From: an uncultured Acetatifactor sp.
GTDB taxonomy: Bacteria > Bacillota > Clostridia > Lachnospirales > Lachnospiraceae
Reading direction: 5' to 3'
Assembly (NCBI GenBank): GCA_934402315.1
Contig: CAKRTS010000015.1
Location: forward strand, 30,638-94,637
Length of the DNA stretch: 64,000 bases
Under the pieces are notes generated by a model that worked only from the letters and a program-made list of their open reading frames with translations, ran no database searches and was not told the origin of the DNA. Positions 18,467 through 27,242 of the stretch are shown here, piece by piece. The translations under genes and the position numbers were made by a program. Numbering within the stretch: the first letter of the stretch is position 1; each line of letters begins with the position of its first letter.

Positions 18467-20227
18467 TTAATGACCTAAAGTGGAAATGATATGCTCAAGC
18501 ATCTCGCTGATTACATTGATGTAACGGCTGGATGCGTTATAGGCATTCTGGAACTTAATCATATTGGAAAGCTCTTCGTCTGAGGACACGCCGATGACCT
18601 GCTGTCTTGCGCTCTCCGCAGCCTCCACCGTCGTCTGCTGGTTATCGGAGATGCTGCGGTAGACCGAGCCGGAGTTCGCCACCTGTGCGACAAGGTCGGT
18701 GTAATAGTCCACGAACGTCGTCTGCTTTCTGACATTCGGGTTCAGCGTATAGATTTCCTCGGTAAACGCTGCCTTTAACGCCTCCGCCGTCTCTGTGTCC
18801 TCCGAGCCGTCCGGAAGCCGGAAGCCCAGCATCGCCGGCTCCTGCATCAGTGTCTGGTTGATCCTGAGGTTCTTGACACTGTACAGCGAATCCACCTCGT
18901 CCGCAATCTCCTCGTTTTTCACCCATATTTCGCCGCTCTTCGTCTGGGTCACGCCGTTTTCATCGACATAGCTGATCGTGCCGTTTACCTTCCGGTAACC
19001 GTCCGTCGTCACCTTCTCAAACATCTGGATCGGTCTTCCGTCCTCCATGCGCATATAGCCGCCGGGATCGGAGAAAACGTAATCCGCTCCCTGAAGAACC
19101 GTTCCGTCGTCCAGCGTGATGTCCCCCGTCTGCTGTCCGGCTGCCTTGGCAAGAATGTCATTGATCCTTGTCACGACATTGTGGATCAGCTGGTCGAACT
19201 CCGCTTCAATATTCATCAGCACCGACTGGGAAATGCTGTCGTAATCTCCTTCAATGTCCGTGTAATCCGCCCTGTGATCTCCCCTTGCAAGGAGCATGGA
19301 TTTCAGCCCGCCGATATCCGTGTTCAGGTCGGATGAAATCTCCCTGTTGAAATTAAAGACCTCCGCACCGTCGATATTGTACTCGCGGGTTCCGTCATCC
19401 AGCACGCGGTAGGTTGCATTCTGCGGCCAGAACGGAGTATAAAAGCCGGTATTCGGGTCAACGTCCAGTTCCATCTTATAGCAGGTGCCGCCTTTGACGA
19501 AATCCACTCCCTCAATCTGGATGGAGACGCTTCCGTAGATGTCCTCGGAGAACGACATGCTGGTCATCTCCGCCAGCTCATCCAGTATCTGGTTCCTGGC
19601 ATCCCGCAGATCGTTGGCATGCTCGATGCCGCCCGCCTCCACGGCGCGGATCTTGTCATTCAGCAGTAAGATCTGGTCACCGTATTCGTTGATCTTGTCA
19701 ACCTGTTTCTTTATCTGCACATTCAGATTATCCTGATAAGAAGCCAGTCCCGCATAAACCGTCGATGCGCGCTCCACGAATTCGGAAGCCTTGCGGACAA
19801 GAAGTCCCTGCGTCACGGAGCTTGCCGGATCCTTCGCCAGCTCCTGCACGGATGTCCATAAGTCCTCAATCGTCGTCTGGAACGCCTCACCGTTCATCTC
19901 TCCAAGCTGGCTCTCCACTTCCTCCAGAACCTCTGTGGACACTTCATAGAACATACTGCGCCCCGATTCCTTGCGGTATGTCTTATCCAGAAAATAATCT
20001 CTGATCTGTTTTACCCGGGAATAAGTGACACCCAGACCGGTCTGCTTATTGTTTACAGACTGGGGGTTCACGGAAAGCGTCACATAGCGCCTTGCAGACT
20101 GCTGCACCTGCTGTCTTGTATAGCCGGTGGTGTCGATATTAGAAAGATTATGCGCTGTGGTATTCAGCGCATTCTGACTTGTCTGTAATCCGGATGCTCC
20201 AATGTATAAGCTGCCCATCAATGGCAT
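18467..20227 (-). CDS. flgK: Hook-associated protein FlgK (HAP1), paralogue B
   Basis: A 586-residue FlgK. The start MPLMGSLYIGASGLQTSQNAL and the NLSNIDTTGYTRQQVQQ block are canonical, and the C-terminal SNMIKFQNAYNASSRYINVISEMLEHII is the FlgK ending. The in-frame start 42 bases earlier is rejected because GAGGTG sits six bases before the ATG at 20227. It is closer in length to typical FlgK (500-550) than paralogue A and lies next to flgN, whose product chaperones FlgK, so it is the better candidate for the orthologue. Confidence 0.9.
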   Translation of the reverse strand: MPLMGSLYIGASGLQTSQNALNTTAHNLSNIDTTGYTRQQVQQSARRYVTLSVNPQSVNNKQTGLGVTYSRVKQIRDYFLDKTYRKESGRSMFYEVSTEVLEEVESQLGEMNGEAFQTTIEDLWTSVQELAKDPASSVTQGLLVRKASEFVERASTVYAGLASYQDNLNVQIKKQVDKINEYGDQILLLNDKIRAVEAGGIEHANDLRDARNQILDELAEMTSMSFSEDIYGSVSIQIEGVDFVKGGTCYKMELDVDPNTGFYTPFWPQNATYRVLDDGTREYNIDGAEVFNFNREISSDLNTDIGGLKSMLLARGDHRADYTDIEGDYDSISQSVLMNIEAEFDQLIHNVVTRINDILAKAAGQQTGDITLDDGTVLQGADYVFSDPGGYMRMEDGRPIQMFEKVTTDGYRKVNGTISYVDENGVTQTKSGEIWVKNEEIADEVDSLYSVKNLRINQTLMQEPAMLGFRLPDGSEDTETAEALKAAFTEEIYTLNPNVRKQTTFVDYYTDLVAQVANSGSVYRSISDNQQTTVEAAESARQQVIGVSSDEELSNMIKFQNAYNASSRYINVISEMLEHIISTLGH

Positions 20228-20252
20228 AATATCACCTCTGTCTTTACCGTTG

Positions 20253-20771
20253 TTACTGTTTTGCGTCAAAACCGCCGCCGGCTACACCCATCGTGTCTCC
20301 GGTGTTATACGCACTTCTGGTATAATTTGCCGTCTCCGGCGCCGCCTTGGACGCCTGCAGGAGATTCATCTCAAACTCCACCATTTCAAGTGCATTTCCC
20401 AGCAGTTCCTTGTTCTGTTCATTCGTCCGCTGTAATTCATGCACTGCGCTCTGCAATCTGTCGTGCGCCGCTGCAAGTCTCTGCTGTTCTGCAGGTCTTG
20501 CCGCAAGCATATCGATCATATTCCGGAGCTTCAGCTTCGTAACATCCCTGTTCAAAACATTGGCGATATCCGCAGTAACTTCCGTCCTCTTCTTTTCCAG
20601 ATGGCTGATTCTGCTTACCGATTCCTGTTCATCATCCGTGATTTTCTGTAATGTCTCCAGATCACCGCTCACGATAACCGGAGTCTTCTTCTGAGACAGG
20701 CTCAGAAGTCCCTCATATTCTATGCCTTCCTGTTCAATTACTTCTATCAGGTTCTCCATTAAGCTGGCCAC
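20253..20771 (-). CDS. flgN: Flagellar export chaperone FlgN
   Basis: A 172-residue mostly helical protein: MENLIEVIEQEGIEYEGLLSLSQKKTPVIVSGDLETLQKIT is the FlgN pattern, followed by KLRNMIDMLA and a helical body. The C-terminal ~30 residues are Gly/Thr-rich and flexible. The GTG at 20771 follows GAGG; the ATG four codons later has no good site. FlgN escorts FlgK and FlgL to the export gate, and lies between flgM and the flgK genes. Confidence 0.9.
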   Translation of the reverse strand: MASLMENLIEVIEQEGIEYEGLLSLSQKKTPVIVSGDLETLQKITDDEQESVSRISHLEKKRTEVTADIANVLNRDVTKLKLRNMIDMLAARPAEQQRLAAAHDRLQSAVHELQRTNEQNKELLGNALEMVEFEMNLLQASKAAPETANYTRSAYNTGDTMGVAGGGFDAKQ

Positions 20772-20779
20772 GGGACTTC

Positions 20780-21055
20780 TTACCTCATTTCCTCATACTT
20801 CTTTAACAGCTTCTCCGCAAAGCTCTCATTGTCAACACTGTAGGTGCCGCTCTGGATCTTCGCTTTGATCGGCGCTGTCAATTCCTCTCTGATGTCGGGG
20901 CTTCCTGCCACTGCCGCTCTTGCAGTCTGGAAATCCTTTCCGAGATTGCTGATCTGCAGTTGATCCGCGTGAGATACGCTGCCCGACTTCCTTGCCTGAT
21001 TTACCTTCTTCGTCTGGTAAAGCTGCTGTACCTGTGTATAAGCTTCAATACGCAT
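20780..21055 (-). CDS. flgM: Anti-sigma-28 factor FlgM
   Basis: A 91-residue FlgM: the N-terminal half is polar and disordered, and the C-terminal half (DIREELTAPIKAKIQSGTYSVDNESFAEKLLKKYEEM) is the sigma-binding helix pair. FlgM holds sigma-28 inactive until it is exported through the completed hook-basal body. The ATG at 21055 follows GGAGG by eight bases; a TTG one codon earlier is less likely. It is read from a perfect sigma-28 promoter, giving a feedback loop. Confidence 0.92.
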   Translation of the reverse strand: MRIEAYTQVQQLYQTKKVNQARKSGSVSHADQLQISNLGKDFQTARAAVAGSPDIREELTAPIKAKIQSGTYSVDNESFAEKLLKKYEEMR

Positions 21056-21090
21056 CAAGGGTCCCTCCTTCTCGCTGAATTCTAATATCT

Positions 21091-21117
21091 TTATCGGCGG
21101 GCTTTGGAAATACTTTA
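21091..21117 (-). promoter_or_regulatory. Perfect sigma-28 promoter for the flgM operon
   Basis: Minus-strand TAAA (21117-21114), 15-base spacer, GCCGATAA (21098-21091), identical to the flagellar sigma-28 consensus. It is 36 bases from the flgM start. Confidence 0.9.
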
Positions 21118-21156
21118 GTGTGCACGAAAAATAAATTTCTTTTGCTCATTTTCCGC

Positions 21157-21185
21157 TGGACTTTTTTTCCGGTCTATTGTATGAT
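21157..21185 (+). promoter_or_regulatory. Sigma-A promoter for the oadB leader
   Basis: TGGACT (21157-21162), 17-base spacer, TATGAT (21180-21185); four and five of six consensus bases. A start near 21192 would place the structured leader at the very 5' end of the transcript. Confidence 0.5.
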
Positions 21186-21198
21186 ATGTTTATCAGTT

Positions 21199-21363
21199 TC
21201 CGATAAAAGGGAGTAGTCGGCAGATGTTAACCGGACGGGATTCGGGTGGTTTGCAGCTGCATTTTAGGCGTCAGTACGATATTCCGGTTGGATATCCGCT
21301 TAAGATTGAAATGACAAGACTTTTATTGCAGTGTTTATCCTGCAATAAAGGTCTTCTTTTTTT
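21199..21363 (+). promoter_or_regulatory. Riboswitch-like leader with competing terminator, upstream of oadB
   Basis: The leader can fold into a three-way junction. P1 pairs 21201-21209 with 21320-21328 (nine pairs, one G-U). P2 pairs GCAG 21220-21223 with CTGC 21257-21260, enclosing AACC-GGTT. P3 pairs GATAT 21278-21282 with ATATC 21292-21296. AGGGAGTAG follows the P1 5' strand. The 3' strand of P1 lies inside the left arm of a 16-pair terminator (21316-21331 with 21340-21355, then CTTTTTTT), so P1 and terminator exclude each other: ligand binding would turn expression on. The AGGGAGTAG core recalls the yybP-ykoY manganese aptamer; the sodium-pump gene downstream favours the Na+-I (DUF1646) class. 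Which class is inference. The rest of the 340-base gap holds only promoters and the oadB ribosome site. Confidence 0.65.
21316..21363 (+). terminator. Leader terminator controlling oadB
   Basis: Stem AAGACTTTTATTGCAG with CTGCAATAAAGGTCTT, eight-base loop, followed by a C and seven T. It is 95 bases before the oadB start, so readthrough is needed for expression from the upstream promoter. Confidence 0.85.
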
Positions 21364-21457
21364 CCCTTTTGTCCCCTTTCCATAGGCAGCACGCCTGTAT
21401 AAATCCAGGCAGGCATGGGCAAACATATATACCATATATACATAGGAGGGATTCACT

Positions 21458-22594
21458 ATGGATTTTTTAGTAACCGGCTTATTAGCCATCACATGGAAAC
21501 AGGTCGTCATGTACCTGATCGGTATCATCCTGATCTGGCTCGCCATCAAAAAGGAGTATGAGCCTTCTCTTCTGCTTCCCATGGGCTTCGGCGCCATACT
21601 TGTCAATCTTCCCTTTACCGGCGTCATCAACCAGTACATGGAAGGTGTGGGCGAGGTAAACGGTATTCTGGAATGGCTTTTCCACATCGGAATCGAGGCA
21701 TCCGAGGCACTGCCGATCCTGCTCTTCATCGGCATCGGCGCAATGATCGACTTCGGCCCGCTCCTGTCCTGCCCCGTCATGTTCCTGTTCGGAGCCGCCG
21801 CACAGTTCGGTATCTTTGTCGCTCTCGTCATTGCGACACTGATGGGCTTCGATTTAAAGGATGCGGCTTCCATCGCCATCATCGGCGCTGCTGACGGACC
21901 GACCTCCATTCTGGTCTCCCAGATCTTCCACTCGAAATATATCGGGGCGATCGCGGTTGCCGCCTACTCCTACATGGCGCTGGTTCCCATTGTGCAGCCC
22001 TTCGCCATCAAGCTGGTAACAACAAAGAAGGAGCGTCAGATCCGCATGACCTACCATCCCGGCGAGGTCTCCAAGGAGCTGCGCATCGCCTTCCCCATCG
22101 TCGTAACCTTTATCGTCGGACTGGTATCTCCTTCCTCCGTGGCGCTCGTAGGCTTCCTGATGTTCGGAAACCTCATCCGCGAGTGCGGTGTGCTCGGAAC
22201 CATGTCTGAGACCGCCCAGAACACGCTGGCAAACCTGATTACCCTCTTCCTCGGCATCACGATCTCCTTCAGTATGCAGGCGGAGGCATTTGTACAGGTT
22301 GACACCCTGCTCATCATGGGTATCGGACTCCTTGCTTTCGTCTTCGACAGCATTGGCGGTGTCCTCTTTGCAAAGATCATCAACCTGTTCTCAAAGACCA
22401 AGGTCAACCCGATGATCGGCGCTGCCGGAATCTCCGCTTTCCCGATGTCCTCCCGTGTTGTCCAGAAGCTCGCGCTGAAGGAAGACCCCCAGAACATCCT
22501 CATCATGCACGCAGCCGGTGCAAACGTTTCCGGCCAGATTGCATCTGTCGTTGCCGGCGGTCTGATTATCAACCTGATAAGCTCCTACCTGTAA
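21458..22594 (+). CDS. oadB: Sodium-pumping decarboxylase beta subunit (OadB/GcdB/MmdB type)
   Basis: A 378-residue polytopic membrane protein with about ten hydrophobic segments. The conserved GIGAMIDFGPLL, DAASIAIIGAADGPTSI and SAFPMSSRVVQKLA blocks identify the Na+-translocating beta subunit of oxaloacetate, glutaconyl-CoA and methylmalonyl-CoA decarboxylases. The subunit couples decarboxylation of biotin-bound CO2 to Na+ export. AGGAGG lies nine bases before the ATG. No carboxyltransferase or biotin-carrier gene is adjacent, only a tiny OadG-like gene, so the alpha and biotin subunits must be encoded elsewhere. The exact complex is therefore unknown. A structured leader controls it. Confidence 0.92.
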   Translation: MDFLVTGLLAITWKQVVMYLIGIILIWLAIKKEYEPSLLLPMGFGAILVNLPFTGVINQYMEGVGEVNGILEWLFHIGIEASEALPILLFIGIGAMIDFGPLLSCPVMFLFGAAAQFGIFVALVIATLMGFDLKDAASIAIIGAADGPTSILVSQIFHSKYIGAIAVAAYSYMALVPIVQPFAIKLVTTKKERQIRMTYHPGEVSKELRIAFPIVVTFIVGLVSPSSVALVGFLMFGNLIRECGVLGTMSETAQNTLANLITLFLGITISFSMQAEAFVQVDTLLIMGIGLLAFVFDSIGGVLFAKIINLFSKTKVNPMIGAAGISAFPMSSRVVQKLALKEDPQNILIMHAAGANVSGQIASVVAGGLIINLISSYL

Positions 22595-22651
22595 GCTGCG
22601 CGCAGACTCATACATTGCCATTCATACTTTGATAGAAAGAAGGAAACTACT

Positions 22652-22798
22652 ATGTGGGATAACGTAATTATTGCACTGAAGGTCATGGGTCAGGGAATGC
22701 TCGGTATTTTCACCGCGATTCTCCTCATCATGATAACAATATACATTCTGCGGAGAATCCTCCGCACAAAGAAGCAGACGCCCGAAAAGGACGACTGA
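22652..22798 (+). CDS. Small OadG-like membrane protein (48 aa)
   Basis: A 48-residue protein starting MWDNVIIALKVMGQGMLGIF, one membrane-spanning helix (about 14-32: GMLGIFTAILLIMITIYIL), then a basic tail. This is the layout of the gamma subunit of Na+ pumps, which anchors and stabilises the complex, though family members are usually 80 or more residues with a longer C-terminal tail. AAGGAA precedes the start. It follows oadB by 57 bases and ends just before the shared terminator. Confidence 0.75.
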   Translation: MWDNVIIALKVMGQGMLGIFTAILLIMITIYILRRILRTKKQTPEKDD

Positions 22799-22810
22799 CA
22801 CAAAAACACA

Positions 22811-22849
22811 AAGCGGCGCATGGGAGAAATCCTGTGCGCCGCTTCTTTT
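22811..22849. terminator. Bidirectional terminator between oadG-like gene and sbcC
   Basis: Ten-pair stem AAGCGGCGCA with TGCGCCGCTT, followed by CTTTT on the plus strand and by a T-rich tract on the minus strand. It serves both convergent genes. Confidence 0.8.
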
Positions 22850-22853
22850 ACTG

Positions 22854-25800
22854 CTATCTTCCATCCTCTATCGTAATCCTGCTGCCCTCTCTGGTCTTCT
22901 CCACCTTGATCTGCTGCGGGATGCTCTCGATCAGCTCCTCCCTGTGGCTGATTACGCCGACGAGCTTATTGCTCCCCGCAAGGTGGATCAGAATATCCAT
23001 GGCATTCTCGATCGACTTTCTGTCTAATGTTCCGAAGCCCTCATCAATGAAGAGCGCATCCATCTGCACGCCGCCCAGATGTGAGGAAACCGTGTCCGAA
23101 AGTCCGAGTGCAAGGCTTAATGACGCCTTAAAACTCTCCCCGCCGGAGAGGTTGCCGACCGGACGCCTGCGCCCCGTGAAGTGATCCAGTACCTCAAGGT
23201 CGAGAAAGGTATTGCTCTTCCTGCCGATGGAATCCTCCTGCCGGAACAGCTCATACTGTCCGTCGCTCATAGGCAGCAGCCGCCTGTTCGCCGCCATGAT
23301 AATATTGTCAAAGCCCGCCGCCTGCACATACTGCTCCAGCGTGATCTTTCCGTTTCCTGTATTACCCCTGACGAGGCGGTACAGTCTTGTGCAGACAGCA
23401 CCCAGCCTCCCCGCGCTCTCAAACTCCGGCCAGAGCCCGGAAATCCTGCCGCACTTGTCTTCGTTATTGCGGATGCGGTAACGAACCTCTGTCAGCCCGG
23501 CATTGACCTCCCCGGCAGCGCTCTCCTGCTCTTCCACCTCTGCTCTCAGCAGTTCCAGATCAATACGGCTCTTTCCCGCCGCATCCTCCTCTGCCTGTCT
23601 CAGCTGTGCCGCGTTTGTCTCCACGCTCCGCTCATAGTCCTGCAGCAGCTTTTCCTCTGCCGCGATCTCCGCTTCTTCTGTGACAAACTGCAAAAACTCC
23701 GCCGTATCCGTAAAATTCTGCCCCTGCCGTGCCGTCTCAAACTCTGCCATCAGGGTCTGCTCCTCGCACTGCTGTCCGGCAAGCGTCTCTGTCAGAAGTC
23801 TCACGGCTGCGTCGCTGTCGTGCTCCTCCTTATCGGCAGCCTCCTTCCGCCGGCGGGCCGTCTGGATCTCCGCCGTCAGGGCTGCTGCCGCTTCCTTTGC
23901 GGTATCCCGCGCCTTAGCCGCAGCCGTCCAGTCGGGATAGGCAAGCTCTTCCAGTGTGCCGGACAGTGCCGTTTTCTCAGCGAGCAGTCTGCCGTTCTCC
24001 TCCCTTCGCCGCGTGCAGTCCTCCAGCTTCCCGCGCAGCGCTTCAAGCTTCTCTCCCTGCGCACTTTCCAGTTCCGCCTCAGCGGTCTCCAACTCCTTGC
24101 ATTCTTCCTCCAGTGCGTCCTGCTCCGCCTTGTTCTCCTTCAGCCTGTCCTGTAACTTAAACCGCATATTGTGAACCTGCTCCGCCAGTTCCCCGATCAT
24201 GCGGGGAGTGCAACTTTCTCCACCGTCTTCATGGGACAGTTCCGGGCAACTCTCTTCGGTCACTGCTTCTGTCTTGCTCTCTGCGCAGAGAGGGTGTTCC
24301 AGACAGCCGCGCATGTCTGTCAGAAACTGCTCCGCAAAGCCCTCGAGCGCCGTCCGCTCTCTCACGGCATCACTGTTTGCAGCCTCCTTCTCCCGCTGCG
24401 CAGCTTCCTCCTGCCCTTTCAGTTCCCGGATTTTATCCTCCGTAATATCCGCATCCGGGAGCTCCGCCGGTTCCGGATGATGCAGCGCTCCGCAGACCGG
24501 ACATTTCTTTCCTTCCTGCAAGCCCTTCGCCAGAATGCCTGCCCGGCAGCCGTCAAGCAGCTCCTCCGCGTGCATGCGCTTCTCCGCCGCCTCACGGTAT
24601 TTGTCCTGTGCCTTTAGGAATAGCTCCTGCGCATTGGAAAGGCGTTCCCGTCTCTCCTCATATGCGCTGCGCCTCTGCCCTGTCAGCTCCTCCATGCTCC
24701 GCTCGAGCGAGATCAGTTCCTCCCCGAGCTGCTCTGCTGTCCGCAGTCTCTCCGGTCTGTCCTTCAAAGCACTGCATTTTTCCTTAAGGAGCATGCAACG
24801 TTCCTTAAGCGCATTCTCTTCCTCCCGCAGTTTTTCCGCCTGCTCCGCCAGCGCAGCCGCATCCTTTTTCAGCAGGGAAAGCTCCCCTGTCAGCGTGTCC
24901 CGCTGCTCATAGCGCCCGGCATCCTCGTTGATCCTCTCCGCCTGCTGTCTCAGCTTCTCCGCCTCCGGCTCCCGCGAGGCGGCCTCGTCAAGCGCCTTTC
25001 CCGCGATCTCCGCGTTTGTGCGTGCCTCCTCCAGCCGCTTTCTGCCATCTTCCAGCGAGGTCTTCGTCGCCTCCACGTCAGACCGCTTTTTCTGCCAGAG
25101 CTCATAGGGCAGTTTACAGACACGCGTCGCCGCCCTCTGTCTCTCCAGACGCTTCGCCAGCCCATCCATCTCTGCCCCTTGCTGCAAAAGCCGTCCGCGC
25201 TCCGCCGCAAGCGCTTCCCGTCTGTCGATCAGCGCATTGTTCGTCTCCGCCGTCGCCAGCAGCCTGCGCTTTTCCGCAAGCGCCTCCTCCACTGCCTTAA
25301 GCTTCTCCCCGGTTGCCGCCTCGGACGCATGATCTGCCTCCGTAGCGCTCCTGATCGCATTTTGCAGCTCCTCAAGGCTCCAGAGCGCATAATCGTCCTT
25401 TTTCATCCGTTCCTGCAGCTCTCGCAGGGCATTGCCCTCCTCCCCCTCACACGGCATGACATCACGGAAATACTGAAGGATCGCCGCCTCGACATTTTTC
25501 TTTCTGCCGACCGCCTCATCCATCCTTCTCTTTAAGCCGAACTCTATCTCACGATACCCCCCGGTCATGAAAATCGTGCGCAGGATCTCCGTCCGCTCCT
25601 CCGTCTTTGCGTTGAGCAGATCCCAGAATTCTCCCTGTGCGATCATGGCGATCTGTTTGAACTGATGGCTGTCAATGTGCAGAAGCTCTTCAACGGCACT
25701 GTCAACTTCCTTTTTTCCCTCTGTCGGAGCCTTGTCCTCACAGTACAGAACCGCTTTTTCGCTGACCGTGACAAAGCCCTCGCCCCGCTGCTTCCTGCGC

Positions 25801-26099
25801 TCATAGGACGGCTCTCTCCGGATGCGGTACTGTCTCCCCTGATGGGAAAAGGTAAACTCCACAAAGCATTCCGTTCCCTCTCTGGCGTATTCGCTTCGCA
25901 GGTTTTTCGTATCGCGGTGGGAGCCGCTCGCCTCCCCGTATAACGCAAAGCAGATCGCGTCAAAGATCGTTGTCTTCCCCGCACCGGTATCCCCCGCGAT
26001 CAGAAACAGTCCTCTATCCTCAAAGCGTTCAAAATCAATCTCCGGCGTCCTGTCCGCATAGGGGCCGAACGCACTCATCACCAGCTTAGTCGGCCGCAT
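22854..26099 (-). CDS. sbcC: Exonuclease SbcC (Rad50-like ATPase)
   Basis: A 1081-residue SMC-like ATPase. The N-terminal Walker A is GDTGAGKTT with FDAICFALYGE following; two very long coiled-coils flank the zinc hook CPVCG near the middle; the C-terminal part has the signature LSGGESFKASLSLALG and Walker B ALFIDEGFGTLD. With SbcD it cleaves hairpin and protein-blocked DNA ends. The ATG at 26099 gives the family start (MRPTKLVMSAFGPYA) and overlaps the end of sbcD by 14 bases. Confidence 0.96.
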   Translation of the reverse strand: MRPTKLVMSAFGPYADRTPEIDFERFEDRGLFLIAGDTGAGKTTIFDAICFALYGEASGSHRDTKNLRSEYAREGTECFVEFTFSHQGRQYRIRREPSYERRKQRGEGFVTVSEKAVLYCEDKAPTEGKKEVDSAVEELLHIDSHQFKQIAMIAQGEFWDLLNAKTEERTEILRTIFMTGGYREIEFGLKRRMDEAVGRKKNVEAAILQYFRDVMPCEGEEGNALRELQERMKKDDYALWSLEELQNAIRSATEADHASEAATGEKLKAVEEALAEKRRLLATAETNNALIDRREALAAERGRLLQQGAEMDGLAKRLERQRAATRVCKLPYELWQKKRSDVEATKTSLEDGRKRLEEARTNAEIAGKALDEAASREPEAEKLRQQAERINEDAGRYEQRDTLTGELSLLKKDAAALAEQAEKLREEENALKERCMLLKEKCSALKDRPERLRTAEQLGEELISLERSMEELTGQRRSAYEERRERLSNAQELFLKAQDKYREAAEKRMHAEELLDGCRAGILAKGLQEGKKCPVCGALHHPEPAELPDADITEDKIRELKGQEEAAQREKEAANSDAVRERTALEGFAEQFLTDMRGCLEHPLCAESKTEAVTEESCPELSHEDGGESCTPRMIGELAEQVHNMRFKLQDRLKENKAEQDALEEECKELETAEAELESAQGEKLEALRGKLEDCTRRREENGRLLAEKTALSGTLEELAYPDWTAAAKARDTAKEAAAALTAEIQTARRRKEAADKEEHDSDAAVRLLTETLAGQQCEEQTLMAEFETARQGQNFTDTAEFLQFVTEEAEIAAEEKLLQDYERSVETNAAQLRQAEEDAAGKSRIDLELLRAEVEEQESAAGEVNAGLTEVRYRIRNNEDKCGRISGLWPEFESAGRLGAVCTRLYRLVRGNTGNGKITLEQYVQAAGFDNIIMAANRRLLPMSDGQYELFRQEDSIGRKSNTFLDLEVLDHFTGRRRPVGNLSGGESFKASLSLALGLSDTVSSHLGGVQMDALFIDEGFGTLDRKSIENAMDILIHLAGSNKLVGVISHREELIESIPQQIKVEKTREGSRITIEDGR

Positions 26100-27240
26100 T
26101 TTCCACACCTGCCTCTCCCGCGGCTTCCCGCATGATCTGCATCTCCTCGCCGCTGATCTCACAGCCGTACACCTGTGTATAGAAATCCGAAATCAGCTCT
26201 GTAAAGCTCTTTTCCCGGGCAACCTGTGCAACCGTGACCTGCTCGATCGCCCTTGTGTGGGAGTTGTCATAGTCGATCCTGACCGTGTTCGGATAATACT
26301 GCTGGAAGATTCCCATGGCATCGTCCATGATGTCCTCGTCCGTCAATGTCACATAGATATAATCCTCCGGCGACTCGATATGGGCAGGGTCCAGAAGCTG
26401 ATCCCGCTTTCCCCGGATATGCCGCAGATCCCTGAAAGGTTTTAGGGGCAGCAGACGGATATCGACCTCTCCCTTCTCTCCGATTGTAACGAGGGGAACC
26501 GACTTTTCACTCCCAGCCTCGTCCAGCGAATATTTCAGGGGAGAGCCCGAGTAGCGCACTTCCTCCCGTCCTACTCTCTGGGGCGAGTGGATGTGTCCGA
26601 GCGCAACATAGTCGAAGGCATCAAAGCATTCCGGGCTGATTTTCTCCACCAGTCCGACCGTCTGCGCCGCCGCGCCCTCCGACCCGGCAAGCGTCGGGTC
26701 AGTGCCGCCTGCGACAAATTGGTGCGCGACCAGCACGTTCCGCTCACTGCTGTCGGGCTGCGCCTTATCGAGAATGACTCTCACTGCGTCCTCATAGGTC
26801 TCTATCTTCTCCTCCGGGAAAAAGTGTCTGACCTGTGATGCCTTCACAAACGGCAGGAGGTAAACGTTCAGCTTGCCGAAGGCGTCCTCGAGAACCTGTC
26901 TGTAGAGCACGCCTTCATACTTTCCGGCAATATGGATTCCGCTGTTTTGAAAGAGTGTGCTGCCGAAATGCAGGCGCTCATCGGAATCGTGGTTGCCGCT
27001 GATAAGCAGGACTTTGATCTTTCTCGCCGCCAGTTCACACAAAAAGTCGTTCAGCAGCGCGACCGCTTCCTCGCTCGGAACTGCCCTGTCGTACACGTCG
27101 CCGGCGACCAGAACTGCATCCACAGCCTCCTGCTCCGCCAGGTCAACAATCTGTTTTAAAATATATCTTTGGTCTTCGATCAGGCGGAAATCACCGAGGG
27201 TTCTGCCTAAGTGAAGGTCGCCGGTATGTAAAAGCTTCAT
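26086..27240 (-). CDS. sbcD: Exonuclease SbcD (Mre11-like nuclease)
   Basis: A 384-residue metallophosphoesterase. Motifs in order: HTGDLHLG at residue 5, GDVYDR, SGNHDS, and GHIHSPQ, which supply the two-metal nuclease site. The ATG at 27240 gives the normal MKLLHTGDLH start; the longer open frame upstream lacks family sequence. It begins two bases after the signal-peptidase gene ends and overlaps sbcC, so the three are one transcript. Confidence 0.96.
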   Translation of the reverse strand: MKLLHTGDLHLGRTLGDFRLIEDQRYILKQIVDLAEQEAVDAVLVAGDVYDRAVPSEEAVALLNDFLCELAARKIKVLLISGNHDSDERLHFGSTLFQNSGIHIAGKYEGVLYRQVLEDAFGKLNVYLLPFVKASQVRHFFPEEKIETYEDAVRVILDKAQPDSSERNVLVAHQFVAGGTDPTLAGSEGAAAQTVGLVEKISPECFDAFDYVALGHIHSPQRVGREEVRYSGSPLKYSLDEAGSEKSVPLVTIGEKGEVDIRLLPLKPFRDLRHIRGKRDQLLDPAHIESPEDYIYVTLTDEDIMDDAMGIFQQYYPNTVRIDYDNSHTRAIEQVTVAQVAREKSFTELISDFYTQVYGCEISGEEMQIMREAAGEAGVENAAD

Positions 27241-27242
27241 TT

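Noticed and set aside
21199..21206. Plus-strand TCCGATAA resembling a sigma-28 -10 element
   Set aside because: At 15 bases upstream the -35 would be TATG, not TAAA. The bases are better explained as part of helix P1 of the leader.
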